Origin: Lanius collurio
Lineage: Eukaryota > Chordata > Aves > Passeriformes > Laniidae
Assembly (NCBI GenBank): GCA_020086605.1
Contig: JACBWW010000046.1
Coordinates: 1,038,492 to 1,102,491 of the forward strand
DNA: 64,000 bases
Direction: 5' to 3'
The position numbers and the translations under genes were made by a program. This document shows, piece after piece, positions 1-13,095 of this stretch (positions are counted from its first letter, which is position 1; every line of letters starts with the position of its first letter). The notes beneath the pieces are model-generated. The model was given only the letters and a program-made list of their open reading frames with translations. It did no database searches and was not told where the DNA came from.

Positions 1-3000
1 GAAATTAGTCTTTTAAGTGCTCCAAAGCCAGCTCAGATAGTCTGAATATTTGTCCTGTGACCATCACAGAGCCCAAAGCTGTGGAGGCTGACCTTCATCC
101 AGACTGCATTGGGAGGGGGAAGGTGACAACCCTGGGCTTGGCAGTGCCAAGCTGGGCATTGGCACAAAGGGTAAGAGGGCAAGTCTTGCTTGAACACGTA
201 TTTCCCTCTTTAATATGAGCAGCTCTGTGCCAGCTTTCAGCTCCCAATCAATTCTCTGCTCACATCGCTGCTGATGAGGCCCCAACTCCCCCATTCCTGT
301 CTGAGGGGGATCAGAGCTGGAGCTCCTCTCAGGTGATTGGAACCCACACACAGCTGCAGGCAGGTCTAGACCTGCGTGGCCACAATCAGAATTCTCTGAT
401 TGGATCCCTCTTTAAAATGCACAATTTTGATTTACTTTGATTATTTCAAACCTTCAATCCAATTAGATGAAGGCATGAGCTTGTTCCATTTTTGGCAGCC
501 CATAGTACAAGGATGAACTGGGGGATCTATTCATTCTCTCTTTGACAAAGAGACACAAACATGGCCAAAAGAGCTGTTCCACCTCAGCTCTCCTCCCCTT
601 GGGGTCCTTCTGACACCAGCACAGGCCATCCCCTCACACTGGGAACAGCAGCAGTTGGGCTGCAAGGCAGCCAAGCACTCCTGGCAAGTGAAAAGGGAAG
701 ATAGGAAATATTTCCTACAGCCCCTTCTGAAGACACTGGGATATTCAGACCTCGTAGTCAACTAAAAGAGGGACAGATACAACATCCAGCAGTGATTCCC
801 ATAGGAAGGAGCTTCTGCACAGTGTCAGCAATACACATTTTTATTCCAGACTGATAAAAAACATAGGTTCTCAATTTAGTTTACTATTAAAAATCCCTAC
901 ACTCTACACTGATAAAAAACACCCCAAACTTCACAAGAAAAGATGCACAAAATGGAATTAGACCAGAAATTAGTTTAATGATCAGTTGTTTAAAAATAAT
1001 AATTTTAAATGTTTGCAGTTTTAGAATTATTTAAGATACAGGTAACTCAGAATAGTTTGGTTCTGATATACCCTGACTGAAAATTCATATACTTTACTCG
1101 TTGAGAGTACTTAGGGAAAGTAAAAATCTTTCAAACATTCCTAAAATAAGTTTTATAGAACGGGTTACTTGAGGTCTCAAGTAAACAAATAACAAAAATA
1201 TGATTCTTCAGCAAGTTCTTTTGAGCCTCCAAATCAATCAACACTTGGCAGCATTTCTCAGCTGTTCCTATGAAAAGCCATGTACAGATTGCAGAAGCCT
1301 CAGTTGCTCTGATAAATCTCACTATGCTAATGGGGTTGATTATTTTCTCTCTACGGATGAGAGGAATATTGGCATATAGGCAGTAAACTGTTATTAGCAC
1401 ATTCCCAATAACTGGTTTTATTTTCCAACTCATCTGACTGAGCTCATCTATAAAATCTCCCAGGATTTATGGACATAAGGAAACCAGCACCTTCCTCTTG
1501 CTAAGTGCCACTCTGCAAATGGACCTGGTGTGAAGGAGGTGGCTTCTCTACTGAGTAAAAATTCCGTAAGTATTTGACACTTCTTCCTTCTGACTTTGTA
1601 TTTGCACCTCCAGGTAGAATACAGGAAATCTGCAATTAATCTATTTTAAGAGAAATGCAGTGATTTTTGTTGTGACCATCTAAATACATGGCAGTTATTA
1701 GACTAAAGAAACATAAAAATGAGTTGATGCCACATAGTCTAACTGGAAAGGTTGAATTTTGTAACATAACACAGCTTTGGTTTGCCAAGGAAAAGCTATG
1801 CATTAAAAAAAAGTTCAGGCAATCATTTAATTATATCTGGACCTCCCATTTGTGCTCTCCATGCTCATTTATCCACACTCAATTCAGAAATGTGTCAAGA
1901 ATGAAGCAAGGAAATACAAGTGACCAACAGGCTAAGCTCAGAGACATCAACAACAATGAAATTGCTTTTAGCTTCACTACAATTCAAAGTATCTAAACAA
2001 ATTCTATCTGCAAAGTACTTAAACAGGAAGACAACACAAGCAGTGATTTAATCTTTCACCCAAAAATAACTGAATTACATAAATTGCTGCTATTATCCTA
2101 TACCATAATATACTTTAGTATATGCAGGACAATGAACATTAGGCAGAAGTATGAACTCCATGATATTAAAATATATGATACTGGAGAGTGAAAAGTAGAG
2201 GAGCAAGGCTGGGACAAATGAAACCTGGGGATAGAATATTTCACGGTCACAGAAATAAGTAAGAAAGTGCATCTTAGAGAAAAGAAAGAATATTATAGAC
2301 AAATTTAACCACTATTTCACCATTTGGCAAATGAAATTAAAAGCTCCACAGGTTAGAATAGAACTTTAACTCCTCTGGACAACAAGACTCACTTATTATT
2401 TGTGCAAACATTTATTACAGAAGTGCTCATACAAGTGCATCCAAATTCCTCACCACAGCAAGCCAATTTAACCCCTGCAGTAAAGTTCCTCCTGAGCCCA
2501 CACTGCCAGAACTGCCTCCTGCAGGAGTGGCCCTGCCTGGCTGAGAATAAACTCAAGCCACAAACACTGCTGGAAGAGAGATACAACACAAAGGGTGGGA
2601 AAACCTTGCACAGGAAGGTCTCTGGGTAAAGAGGTCCCAAAACCACCCAGAGCACAGCTCACAGTGCCCCACAGCCAGGAGCATCCTTACCTGTCCCACC
2701 TTCCTCCTGCCTGGCACCCCCTCCCCCAGCAGGCAGCCCTTTTATCACAGCTGCCCCTCCTGCCTGGGAAGCACCCCCTGACCAACCCACCTGCTCACAA
2801 TCAGCAAAGCTTTTGCCCAGCTGAATCTGCAAATAATTAGCACCTGACCAGCACCCCAAGGCTTTCTGCCCAGAGAAATGAAATATTGGGGCTCAACCAC
2901 CAGCAGTGACTTGTCAGTTATGGATTCCTCTGGGTGATCCAGAGAGATCAGACTTAGACAGGAAGAGAAGGGATGATCCACAAGACCCTCAGGGACTTTA

Positions 3001-4209
3001 AAGCCCCTTTTTAGTACTCAGATAAACAGGCAAGCTGCAGCTGAAGCTGCTGGAGCTCTAGATTAAGGCCAGTGAAGACAAATGGCTCTGTTCTCTGGAC
3101 ACATCTTGGGTCCCAAAAGGGCATTATTTGTTTCTCCATTTGCTCTGGAGTGCAAGCTAAAAGAAGGAGTTTCCAGACATACATTTTTTCCTCACAGGTG
3201 TGTTTTGCTGTTGGCCAAGGTGACAGCCTGACTTTAGCCATGCTCTAAATGACATTAACTTCATGGAGAATTACAGATCCTGCCTTGTCTCACAGAGCCA
3301 CAAAAGAGGTTTTGCACATCCAGAAATCAGTATCTCACTGCTGATTATTCCACTTCCAGAGTGCCTGAGCAGGAGAATGAAAGGCATTTAACAGCCAAAA
3401 GATATTTAGGAACTCAAGGGGGAAAGGAACAAATTGGGGAGCAAATAACAATTGAGACACAAAACTCTCTGACCTGATACAACTTAAGTTTTTCTCTAAG
3501 TATATATTTAAAAGACACACATAGTGTCTTGCTAAATTCTGGCAATACTATTTTATGCAGAAGCTTTAACTGTGCAAATGATAGCATATACTATATTCAG
3601 TACATGTTTTTATTTATTTATAAGTTCCACTTATCTTCGAGATACTCATCTTACTAAATTTATCAAAAAATAGCTTCAGCATCACCAGTGTGCAGGAAAA
3701 AAAGACCCAAAAACTGGGTTTTTACTGTCTGGCCTACCCCAGGATTCCTGTGCTCCTTCAATTTTAGGTATCCAAGCAGCACCTGAAACAGCCAAGCACA
3801 GTAAGGAGGGATTCAAAACTGTCAGAGATGCTGAACAATTAAAGCTTTAGGAGTTAGTCTTGCTTCTTTTTGATGTTTCCTGCCTGTCTTATAGGCAAAT
3901 TATCTTTGATAATCTGGACGCCTGGCTCAGAACATTATAAAATCAAAGTTAGTTCCCAATACATCAAACTTTAATTTAGACAGAAATGCCTCCCTCAGAG
4001 TTGAAATGCTCTTAGAACATGGGTAGCCTTAATCTTGCATGTTCCCTTGATTCAAAATAATATTTCATCCTTACCCTGGGCTGAGAGTTAAAAATAAATG
4101 CTGACAATTATAATTATGTACAAGTGAAGATAAAAGCAGACTCCATCAGACTGTGTTACACTGGAAACATTCCACCCATTTGGGCCAGTTTGCTTCCTGT
4201 AGCTGGAAA
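1..4209. other. Unique non-coding sequence, no gene recognised
   Basis: The block is A+T-rich with stops in all frames. A G+C-richer stretch at about 2450-2860 carries overlapping short open frames on both strands, but none shows a domain, signal peptide or repeat I recognise. No transposon ends, tRNA-like fold or microsatellite of note was seen. Confidence 0.6.
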
Positions 4210-4549
4210 NNNNNNNNNNNNNNNNNNNNNNNNNNNNNNNNNNNNNNNNNNNNNNNNNNNNNNNNNNNNNNNNNNNNNNNNNNNNNNNNNNNNNNNNNNN
4301 NNNNNNNNNNNNNNNNNNNNNNNNNNNNNNNNNNNNNNNNNNNNNNNNNNNNNNNNNNNNNNNNNNNNNNNNNNNNNNNNNNNNNNNNNNNNNNNNNNNN
4401 NNNNNNNNNNNNNNNNNNNNNNNNNNNNNNNNNNNNNNNNNNNNNNNNNNNNNNNNNNNNNNNNNNNNNNNNNNNNNNNNNNNNNNNNNNNNNNNNNNNN
4501 NNNNNNNNNNNNNNNNNNNNNNNNNNNNNNNNNNNNNNNNNNNNNNNNN
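4210..4549. other. Assembly gap (340 N)
   Basis: An unbroken run of N separates two unique A+T-rich flanks. Open frames that appear to cross it are artefacts of translating N. The flanking bases are not obviously repetitive, so the cause of the gap cannot be read from the sequence. Confidence 0.99.
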
Positions 4550-7500
4550 GGCTCAGAAAATTCACTCAGAAAATTAAAAATGCTAACAATGGCTTTTAGA
4601 ACTGAGAGAGATGGAGAAGGGATGATACCATGAAACACTTATAGAAATGTTCTAAGGCATTAATGCCACTATTTATACATCAACATATATTGCAAAGGTT
4701 ACTTAACATCTCCTTAGATTAGTATGTGGTTCAGAATGAAATTAAAATTTATGACAGGAATTTTGAATAATTTATAGGTATCACATTGTAGGGTACTTGA
4801 GAGTTTCTATTCAGTGGAAAGAATACACACATCTAGATCAAATACATAATATATAGATATGGAATTAATTGCACTCAGGAAGAAAGGCAATGAAGAGAGG
4901 CTGATGAAAAGGAGCTTTTGCTCAAAAGTGGGTGCATGTTTTGCTAAACATAGACAGAAAGTATTGCAAGAAATGGGTCACAGGGAAAGAAGAACAAAAT
5001 GATCCCAAAGTACATCATCAGAAGTCTATTCAGAAGTCTGTAAAATGTAAAACCTAACGAGACATTAAAGGGCAGGAGAAGGGTTCTGTCCTGACAGAGA
5101 CATCCCGAGAGCTGAAAGCCAACCAAGATCTCCCTCTGCAACCACTGGAACAGTCAGAGCCTCTCTGCCACTCTCTGCCCCTCTCTGCCCATCTCAGTCC
5201 CTTAAACTGCAGCTGGAAGTCTCTATTTTAACTAATCTGGTAGAATGTGGGATTACTCATTATCTTTAGAGATCATTAATTAAAAGCAGCATTAGAACAC
5301 ACTATGACGTTGGTATGCCAGGGCCAGTTCTGAAGGTTCAATCTCACACAAAGAAAAGAGAGCCCTTAAAAAGTCAGTTTTCAAGATAAAGTGCAGGACT
5401 TTGGGGAAATCAGTCTCATCTGCTTTGCACTTTAACACTGCCATAGCCTCTAGGTCCTTTAGGAATGTCATTACACATTTTTATTAAGAAGCATTAGTTA
5501 TATTTGCTGAACTGCATTCTTGTGTTTATCACCAGTGATCTGTGCTGGGGACTCACAAACTCAGCACAATTCCAAATGTTTGGAAAAAGATGATATTTGT
5601 GCTCACAGAGGAAAGACCCAGGGAAAAACTTTGATTTATAGGATGGCAGCCTCAATAATCTTCATAGTGATTAAAATCTTTGACTAGTGGGCAATCAGAA
5701 GGATTGGATCTCCCTTCAGGATTTGATTCCACAGCCCTTGAAATTGCTGTTAAAGGAATCCAACCCCCCTTTATCATTCTATTTTAACAATGTACATTCT
5801 AAAACCCCACCCTTAAAATTTCAAGGTTCAGGATCGCTATTTAAATCAAAGCTTAAATGTGCACACACTGGATTTTCTCTTCTTTCAAGAGAGTCCTTTT
5901 GAAAAAACACAAACATTCCTTTATTTCCACGAGATGAGGTTAATGCATTTCCAAGGAGACACTACTTTTGCAGATGGCTTGAATTAGAGAACTGCTACAG
6001 TTATCATTATGCAGCTATTCAAATAGAAAATTTCAGAACTTGGCAAAAAGGAGAAAAATAATGTCTCATAATATTCTGTCCAGACTCAATGCAGGAAACA
6101 GAGAACATATAAAAGTCAAAATGCTAAAAGTTATCAAGCAGAATAATGCTTGAAAATTTGAGAATTATGATATGAAGATATGAAATTCATACATCCAAGT
6201 TAGGAAAGAAAAGCACAGTGGTGGGATAATTTACATAGAAAAAAAAGCATCTGAATTCTGAACAACAGGCAGGATAGAAGCAATGCCATGTGAAAGTTAA
6301 GATCCAGAGGTGCAAAAAAAGTCAGATTCTTTTTTTTTTTCCTTTCTGAATTTTTTTAGACTGCTGGGGATGGATCTCTATGCAAATCAAATATACAGAC
6401 ACACCAAAGCACACTAAGTGTGAGGATTTGATTTCCAGGTGTTCACAGATGCAACCATAAATCATCACAAAAACTGGAAGACAAAGTGCCACTGAGGTAG
6501 TCAAGAACTACAGAAATCAGATTTATCTCCTGTTAGATTTTATTGTGAGAAATAACTTCATGAACTCAGACAATAATTTGTGTGCTCAGGGGACCTTGGC
6601 TCTAATCCTTCTCTGGGCCTTACCTAGTCTCAGAGAAAGAAAGACTTTTTACCTAGTGAAAAAGTGTTTAAACATCTTCATCAAGGCCATATAAATAATT
6701 GACAATATCACAAAAGCAGTTGCCAGGAATTGAAAGAAGGAAAAAGAACAGGAAACAAAGGGGGCATCAGGTCAGAAATTAGATTAATTTACAGTTTAAA
6801 AAAGAGACTTTCACAAGTCTCCCAAAAGTTTTCAATTTCTATATTTTATCAGTGCAATTTACTTTAAAGCATTATCTTTTTCTTTAGGTGGCAGGCAAAT
6901 GGAAAAAAATAAAAAGCAATTTATAAAACCACAGACTCACAGCATCATTGATAATGGACAGATCCAATGGGAGCAGAGTTAGGTCAAACCTCATCTGTTT
7001 TAAAAATCACAGAAATGTGCAAATTAGTCCAATAAAATGGTCTATTTTTAATATAATGGTGTCCTGTCTGCAGAATAGGATAATACAGGATAGACCTGAA
7101 ACTAATCTTAGAATACTTCATTTACTGACTCTTCCATAAAAAGTAACTGCAACAATTAGCAGCTTAATGCATTTTCATTCATGAGCAATGAAGAGAGGTC
7201 TTGTTCAGAGTTGATAAGAGCACAAAGCAGATCTGAGGCAATGTAATTAACCAGTTATACTTATTATTAGATTAAAGTTGTCTTTTCAGTCAGAACTGCC
7301 ATTTGTAACTTGCCACCTGAAATAAGTTTATCTGCTGTCACCACATTGCTGTAGTACAGGATGCTGAGTTTATTGTGTGCTTTTGTTAGAAAAAAAAACC
7401 CTATCAGAACAAATAAATAATCATACAAAGACTCCCTGCTCTCAGGCTTCCTCCTGCAGAGCCCTACAGACACAAGGATAACTTGGGTTATTGAATATCT

Positions 7501-8020
7501 GTGGGTATATGAACAGACGTGCTGCAGTCTGGACACAAACATGGCACCTGCACATGTGGCTAACACATATTTTCCAGGATTCTTTGTGGGATTAGTTTTT
7601 GTAAAAATGGCAGAAAAAAAAAAATCAAAATATGGAGTTGCTCTAAGCTTTTAATAAAGATCTTCAATTCCAGAAGAGGAAGGGAAAAAAATAATCACCA
7701 ACATCTTAATTACTATTTTGGACCCTTTCTCATATGTATTTTACTTGACAGGTATGACAAGGCAATCTTTTAAATGCAGCCCTAAAGACAACAAAAGTAA
7801 AGACTGTCAGAGCATACAGATGGATGCCTCTTTCTGAGAATATGCAGAACAATACTCTGTTTACATTTACCTAATTTTTGAAAGCCAAAATAGAATATTC
7901 CTGCTACAAATTCTGAGAATCAGCACCTCCACAGAGGTGACAGTGATAAGAGAAAAAGTGATTTCCCTTGACCTTTCTGCATGTTTTGGGTTATTTTGCT
8001 TGGAGTTTGTTTGAGGTGAG
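4550..8020. other. Unique non-coding sequence, no gene recognised
   Basis: A+T-rich sequence with short chance open frames only. The one structured item is a small tandem repeat at 5161-5190, listed separately. No mobile element was recognised. Confidence 0.55.
5161..5190. repeat. Short tandem repeat, 10-bp unit x3
   Basis: Three consecutive near-identical units of CTCTCTGCCM (M = A or C) lie end to end. The tract is pyrimidine-rich and short; it is likely a minor simple repeat. Confidence 0.8.
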
Positions 8021-8044
8021 TTTTTTTTTTTTTTTTTTTTTTTT
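8021..8044. repeat. Poly-T tract (24 T)
   Basis: An uninterrupted run of 24 T. No recognisable retrotransposon body adjoins it on either side, so it is called a plain homopolymer. It could also be the tail of an unrecognised minus-strand insertion. Confidence 0.9.
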
Positions 8045-8836
8045 AAAGTTTCAAAGGCATTAGAACTAAAAATAGAACAGGAATGATGCTGTCAATACTA
8101 AGGACAGGCACTTTTCTCCCTGCATCATTTTCAGTCAAAGTTTTTGGTTTTGGTTTAAAAACAAAACTTACTGCCTGTTATATTTTAAAGCTGAATTATA
8201 CAAAATATGATAGTTTAGTTGCTTTGTTTGTTATATGGCATTGATTCCAGGCTTCCAACAGCACTGCAAACAAATTTGCACCCCAATTAGCTGTCATAAA
8301 TCAGTTTATTTCCTGGGGCTGCCTGGCTGGCACCTGCCACCCCACGGACTGAAAGCACTGAGGTGCCATTGCCACCCATTAACTTGGGCAGGGGCAGGAG
8401 AGGCAAAGAAAGCAATGCTCTGACCTTAACCTCCCCCTGATTTCTGTGCCAAACACAACCTGGTTTTGATGTTTAAGCAGAAAATGTTCCTGTTATAGAC
8501 ATCAATCCAGAGAACAGGAAGGAGACAATAAAACAAACACAACCTCAATAGGCCCTGCAGGAAAATGTAGAGATTTACACTTCCAGCAAACGTTTTGATT
8601 AGAGTGGGATACAGCAAACATGGCTTTAATGATTGAAATGATCTATTTCTGATCATTTTGATCACTAATTCAAAGGAGAAAAGGCAGAGATGAGTGCAAT
8701 TCTAATGGTGAGAAGCCACAACAAAGAGCATATGGCAATCATGAGATTTGGTGGCCAAAGCTGCCTGATCTACCTCTGAAAGTAGGACAAGGCAAGGCCA
8801 GCTGCTTTTAAAGCTCAGGTAATTATCTCAAGACCA

Positions 8837-8870
8837 CCTTCTTTCCCTTCCCCCTTCCCTTCTCTTCCCC
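8837..8870 (-). other. Polypyrimidine tract with minus-strand G-quadruplex motif
   Basis: A tract of 34 bases contains only C and T. It has C-runs at 8845-8847, 8850-8854, 8857-8859 and 8867-8870 with loops of 2, 2 and 7 bases. The complement therefore fits the G3+N1-7 quadruplex rule, and the tract could also form a triplex or i-motif. Function is unknown. Confidence 0.7.
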
Positions 8871-8879
8871 TGAGCTACA

Positions 8880-9120
8880 ACAATAAAAAATTTTAAATGC
8901 ATATGCAAATAAATAATTTAACTAAATCACTTTGATCACTAGAAACTGTTATTTAACATTAGAATGTTTCAGCTGAGAGAGATTCAGAGAGATTAATTTG
9001 TCTTCCACTGTGCACAACAGCTATTCAAAATCCTCTAAAGACCAGGCTGTGTTGTAATGAAGCATATTTACAGCTTTCTTTATATTTTATTTAGCAAGTA
9101 AATACTCTGGCATTTTCAAA
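8880..9120. promoter_or_regulatory. Possible conserved non-coding element with octamer and TCF/LEF-like sites
   Basis: An exact octamer ATGCAAAT lies at 8903-8910. A TCF/LEF-type CTTTGAT follows at 8930-8936, with several TAAT/ATTA cores around them. Clustering of such sites in A+T-rich unique DNA is typical of vertebrate developmental enhancers. Conservation itself cannot be seen here, so the call is inference. Confidence 0.25.
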
Positions 9121-10549
9121 CTGAAGGAATCTTATTTGTTTTCATGGGACACATCTTTCCAAATAGCAGCATGTGCAGACAACACTGTTTAAAATGTGCT
9201 CTGTTCACGAGCCAAAAACCACTCGGGAAATCCTTGCCGTGGGTCTCCAGATTTTTATATTGTATTTTAGTGTTCATGGATATTAAATTTCCTACCCAAC
9301 CATACCCTCAGATTGGGAAGAACATCACGATACCTTGCTGACTGCAGCTATTAGTACCTTTTTGCTTTCCAGAGACCCATGCAAACTCAAATTGTTCGCT
9401 AGAGGACATTTCTTCCACACCTCAACACCACAGCACTAAATGGCCTATAAAATTACCAGAGGGCTACACACCATTACTCTTTAAATATCCTAGAGTAGAA
9501 CATTAATGAAAGCTGAATATTTATCTGGATTCCAGTATCCTAATTTACAGATGACACCCTTTAGTGGGCAGCTGGATGTTGACCAGGACACTGCACTTTA
9601 AAGTAAAGTGAGGATTACACTTGATGAAAAGGAAATTGAAAATAAAATGCATATAAGCACCTTCCAAATCAGACATTACTGTTTCACATGGCTAAAGAAG
9701 AACAGCAGAGGAACCACCTGTACCTTATCAGACCAAGATTCCATCCTAAAAGCCTCTCTCTTCCTCTATCCAATGGAATTCCTTTAGATGCTTTCCTGAC
9801 AAAACTTTCCTGGGACTCTGTCCTCTTTCAAGTTGCTTTAATCAGAGAAGCCCATTTAAAAATGCACCCTATTGACTCACAGCACTAATCTCCATTTTAA
9901 GTTCTTCAAGGTGCTGTGCAGATTTAACATCTTTCTTCCCCCCAAAACTGTTCATCCATCCCAAATATATTTATACTTAATTGCTGTATGAAACAGTAAG
10001 GAAAAGAAGACAAATAACTGTAACATATTCATTATTTTATTCTTTCTTTGAGATACAAATGTTGTTTTCCCCAATAAGATCTGCTTTCTCTCTGCTGAGC
10101 AGTGTGGTAGAGTTCTGCTGGCCCTGAGAGAAGTTTTGTTTTTAAGCTCCTCTCCCTGACTCAGCTGCTGATCAGAGACCTGCAGGTGGGCACATTCTGC
10201 AGTGAATCAATAGAAAAATTGCTTGTTTCTGTTGGGGAGGATGAGATAGGGAAACCTTATAAATATGACTGCTTGGCAAAAGATTCTGAAATTATGAAAC
10301 CTGTAAGTGAAATAGAAATGAAAGCTGGCTCTGAGATATGAGATACCGAGCTGTGAGTTACTGTACAACCAAAACCAATGGGCTGGCCAGCTGAAGGAGA
10401 ATCCCTCTGCATTGAGCAATGGCTTTAGCAGAGAAGAGGGTGCTTCAGCAAAGTCCAAGGGTCAGAGAAACCCTGCCAGTGTGGCAGGGAAGGCAAAAGG
10501 AGCTTTAGAAAGTGGTTTTTAGGAGTTAAAATGTAACCCAGTATGGTAA
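9121..10549. other. Unique non-coding sequence, nothing recognised
   Basis: Short chance open frames on both strands and no repeat family. Base composition shifts toward higher G+C near 10.1-10.5 kb without a coding signature. Confidence 0.5.
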
Positions 10550-10863
10550 TGTAGTAGTTTTGATAGGCTGGATGTAAATTCTATAAGGATTTCTGTCTCC
10601 TACAGATTGGATGTTGCACTATGGCCACATTCAGTGTGGGAAGGGATACAATAGCATGTAAGCAGACTTGAGCTCTCTCTGGCTCTCTCTATCTATCTGT
10701 CCAGACCTCTCTGGCTCTCTCTGGGCCATGCTCTAAGCTGTGGCAGCTCAAGCAGAGCTCCTGCACCCACAACCCGAGCAAATAAACCCCATGTTTCAGG
10801 AGCTGCCTTGGACTGCAGAGATCTCCTGTCCTGCACCATCTCACCCTTCATTTTTGTTCTACA
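10550..10863 (+). mobile_element. Probable old solo LTR
   Basis: The segment begins TGTAGTAGTTTTGATAGG, which resembles the start of many avian ERV LTRs, and ends CTACA. A polyadenylation signal AATAAA sits at 10781-10786, about 80 bases before the end, as expected for an R region. Upstream of it is a run of CTCTCTCTGG-type repeats (about 10670-10730). The flanking bases (GTAA before, GTAC after) match only 3 of 4, so the target duplication is weak. No internal retroviral sequence adjoins it. It could instead be a chance arrangement. Confidence 0.45.
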
Positions 10864-11009
10864 GTACCCACTGAACTTTTGTTCTTCATCAACCTGTGCC
10901 TCCTGCCTTTGGACAACCTCCAGATAAGCTTAGGTGTACGTGTTGTGCCATGTGTGTCTTGGTTAAAAACAGAGATATTAAACCACTTTCAAGTGACAAT
11001 AGTTTTGGG

Positions 11010-11098
11010 ATTTACATCTCTTCAAGGAATATCACAATGATATCAAAAAGTCATCTGTGGAGATGTTTTTACATCTCTACACTTTTACATCTCTAAAG
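11010..11098. repeat. Local TTTACATCTCT repeats with a small hairpin
   Basis: The word TTTACATCTCT occurs as a near-tandem pair (about 11067-11098), with a related copy near 11010. GAGATGT at 11060-11066 and ACATCTC at 11071-11077 form a 7-bp perfect hairpin with a TTTT loop. Likely slippage-born; no function is claimed. Confidence 0.6.
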
Positions 11099-11099
11099 G

Positions 11100-12440
11100 C
11101 ATCGAGTATTATCAACTCCAAGAGTCTAAACCTCCTGAAACACAGCACAAGAAGGTATCAATGGGTTTGGGCTAATTATAAGCACTCACATCATCCAAAA
11201 ACTCTAATCTTAATTTAAACTATCTTTCTGGATTCCATATTCATAGGAACTCGCAGTGCAGATTCTTTTTTTTTTTTTTAACAGTGGGCTTTATTATGTG
11301 ATATTTAGGTTATTAGTAGGTAAGTGCAGAATTGCACATTTTATAAATATTTACCAGGAGCAGCTCTTTAAAGTTCCTTGTGGAGATCTGTGTATGCAGC
11401 TGAATGCCCAGATTGTGAGGGATGAAGTGGTTTAGCACAATTCTTATGGAACATTTCCTATGGAGCAGCCTTAAAAATGATGACTTTTTTCATGACAATG
11501 ACTAGAAACATCATGGGACAAACAGAAGGTGCTTCACCACTGCCAGCAGTCAAGAACTAAGAGAAACAACAGTATTATACAAACTCCCAGCTTTCTATTT
11601 CAGTCTTAAAGAAACCAGTAAGTTTTAATTCCCCCAGGCCATAATTAGTAGTAAGTGGAAGAAGCTTGTGAATTGAAGATATAACAATTGTGATTTTCAT
11701 AATTAAGGATGAAATTTTAAACACGGCTCTGATTGAAAGGAAGAAGAAAATGGAGGTTAAACTAAAAAGATTTCAGACCTTAAGGTTTGTCATCCTTATA
11801 CCAATGTTGTATTGAAGCTCTGCCATTCACTTTAGGGGGTAAACCCTACATTTTAAGAGCACTAATATTTAAAAATAAAAGGTGGAAGAAAAGTCAATTT
11901 GAAAAGTTTATTTTCTCCCCCATTTCCAGTCAGCACCTGCAGCAAGTCTGCTTTTGTATACAGGATCTCACCAGAGAAGGTATCCTGATTTGGAAGACTG
12001 CTTAAAAAGACTGTCATCTCAAAAGGGAGGGATATAAATCGTGCTCATAATGTGATCTGAAGGAAAGAAAATCCCCAATATGCACATCTTTACTCCCAGG
12101 AGATCAGCTGAATTGCAACTCAGCTTAGCAGGGGACAGCAAGACAAAGCGTGGCTGTAAATGTTGGTGACAGCAGCAGGTAGAGGGAAGCCTTTTAAGGA
12201 TGAAAATTTCAAACTCAAGGTGCCAAATTCCTTCTTGGCTCAAACTGGAGACAGTTTTATTGGGCTCAACATTAACACTTCGTGCTGTCTAAAGGTTTGG
12301 CCAGAGGAGTGGAAGCAATTGCCTGGCTGAAAGGAAAACTCTGCCAGTGTGTCCTTAACTTGTACCACTTGTGCTGCTCTCAGTCCCTGACTACCAGCAG
12401 GAAAACCTGAGCTGGCTGATGGCAACATTTTTCTAAATAG
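11100..12440. other. Unique non-coding sequence, nothing recognised
   Basis: A+T-rich, with a short T-run near 11267 and chance open frames. No mobile element or RNA gene was identified. Confidence 0.5.
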
Positions 12441-13095
12441 CACTTTTTGTTAAAATGGTAAGACATATGTTAAATTATCAGAATAAATTGTTAAGGAAAG
12501 CAAAATTACTGCTAAATATCCCTGGAAATATAATTTCCAAGAGACTTTGTATTCCCATGCAATACATGATTAATCTTTGCTTTATTATTTTGCTACACAG
12601 CTATTAATTTTATTACTTTAGAGCAGGACAATTTGTGATAGACTTAATTTAAAATGCCATTCAGCTGTATACTAAAAATAAATACTAGTATTGCCACAGC
12701 TGTCAAATGCTAGCATGAAATTATAAAGGAAGCATTTTTGGAGGTTTTTGACAAATACTAGTGTTGAAGGTGTATTATTAGCTAATAAGTTTCAAATAAG
12801 GAACTCCATTTATCATTCACTCATTAAATTGTGCTTTTTTCACATATATTATCCAATTAGTAGCTGACAAATTGTGGTGCTGTTATCACTACTGCAGAAC
12901 AGTTTGAAAAGATAAAATAAATATAATGGCCAAAGTAATTTTTTGAAGCATTAGAAGCCAAACAGAAAACAAACAAAAACTTGCCAATGTCTACTTGCTG
13001 AATAACACTCTAATGGAATTAACTAAGAATGCAATATTAATATTCTTGGCTGCGTTGCATTCTTGAAAGATCAAATAGTTTTATGCTTCAATAAA
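12441..13095. promoter_or_regulatory. A+T-rich stretch resembling a conserved non-coding element
   Basis: About 650 bases are low in CpG, free of simple repeats and dense in homeodomain-type TAAT/ATTA cores. There is also a TGTCAAATGCTAGC-like segment near 12705. The texture (non-repetitive, no long homopolymers, no coding frame) is what ultraconserved vertebrate enhancers usually look like. This is pattern recognition only; alignment to other birds or mammals is needed. Confidence 0.25.

Noticed and set aside
4124..4638. Open frames of 139-169 codons around 4.1-4.6 kb
   Set aside because: They cross the run of N, and almost all residues are undefined.
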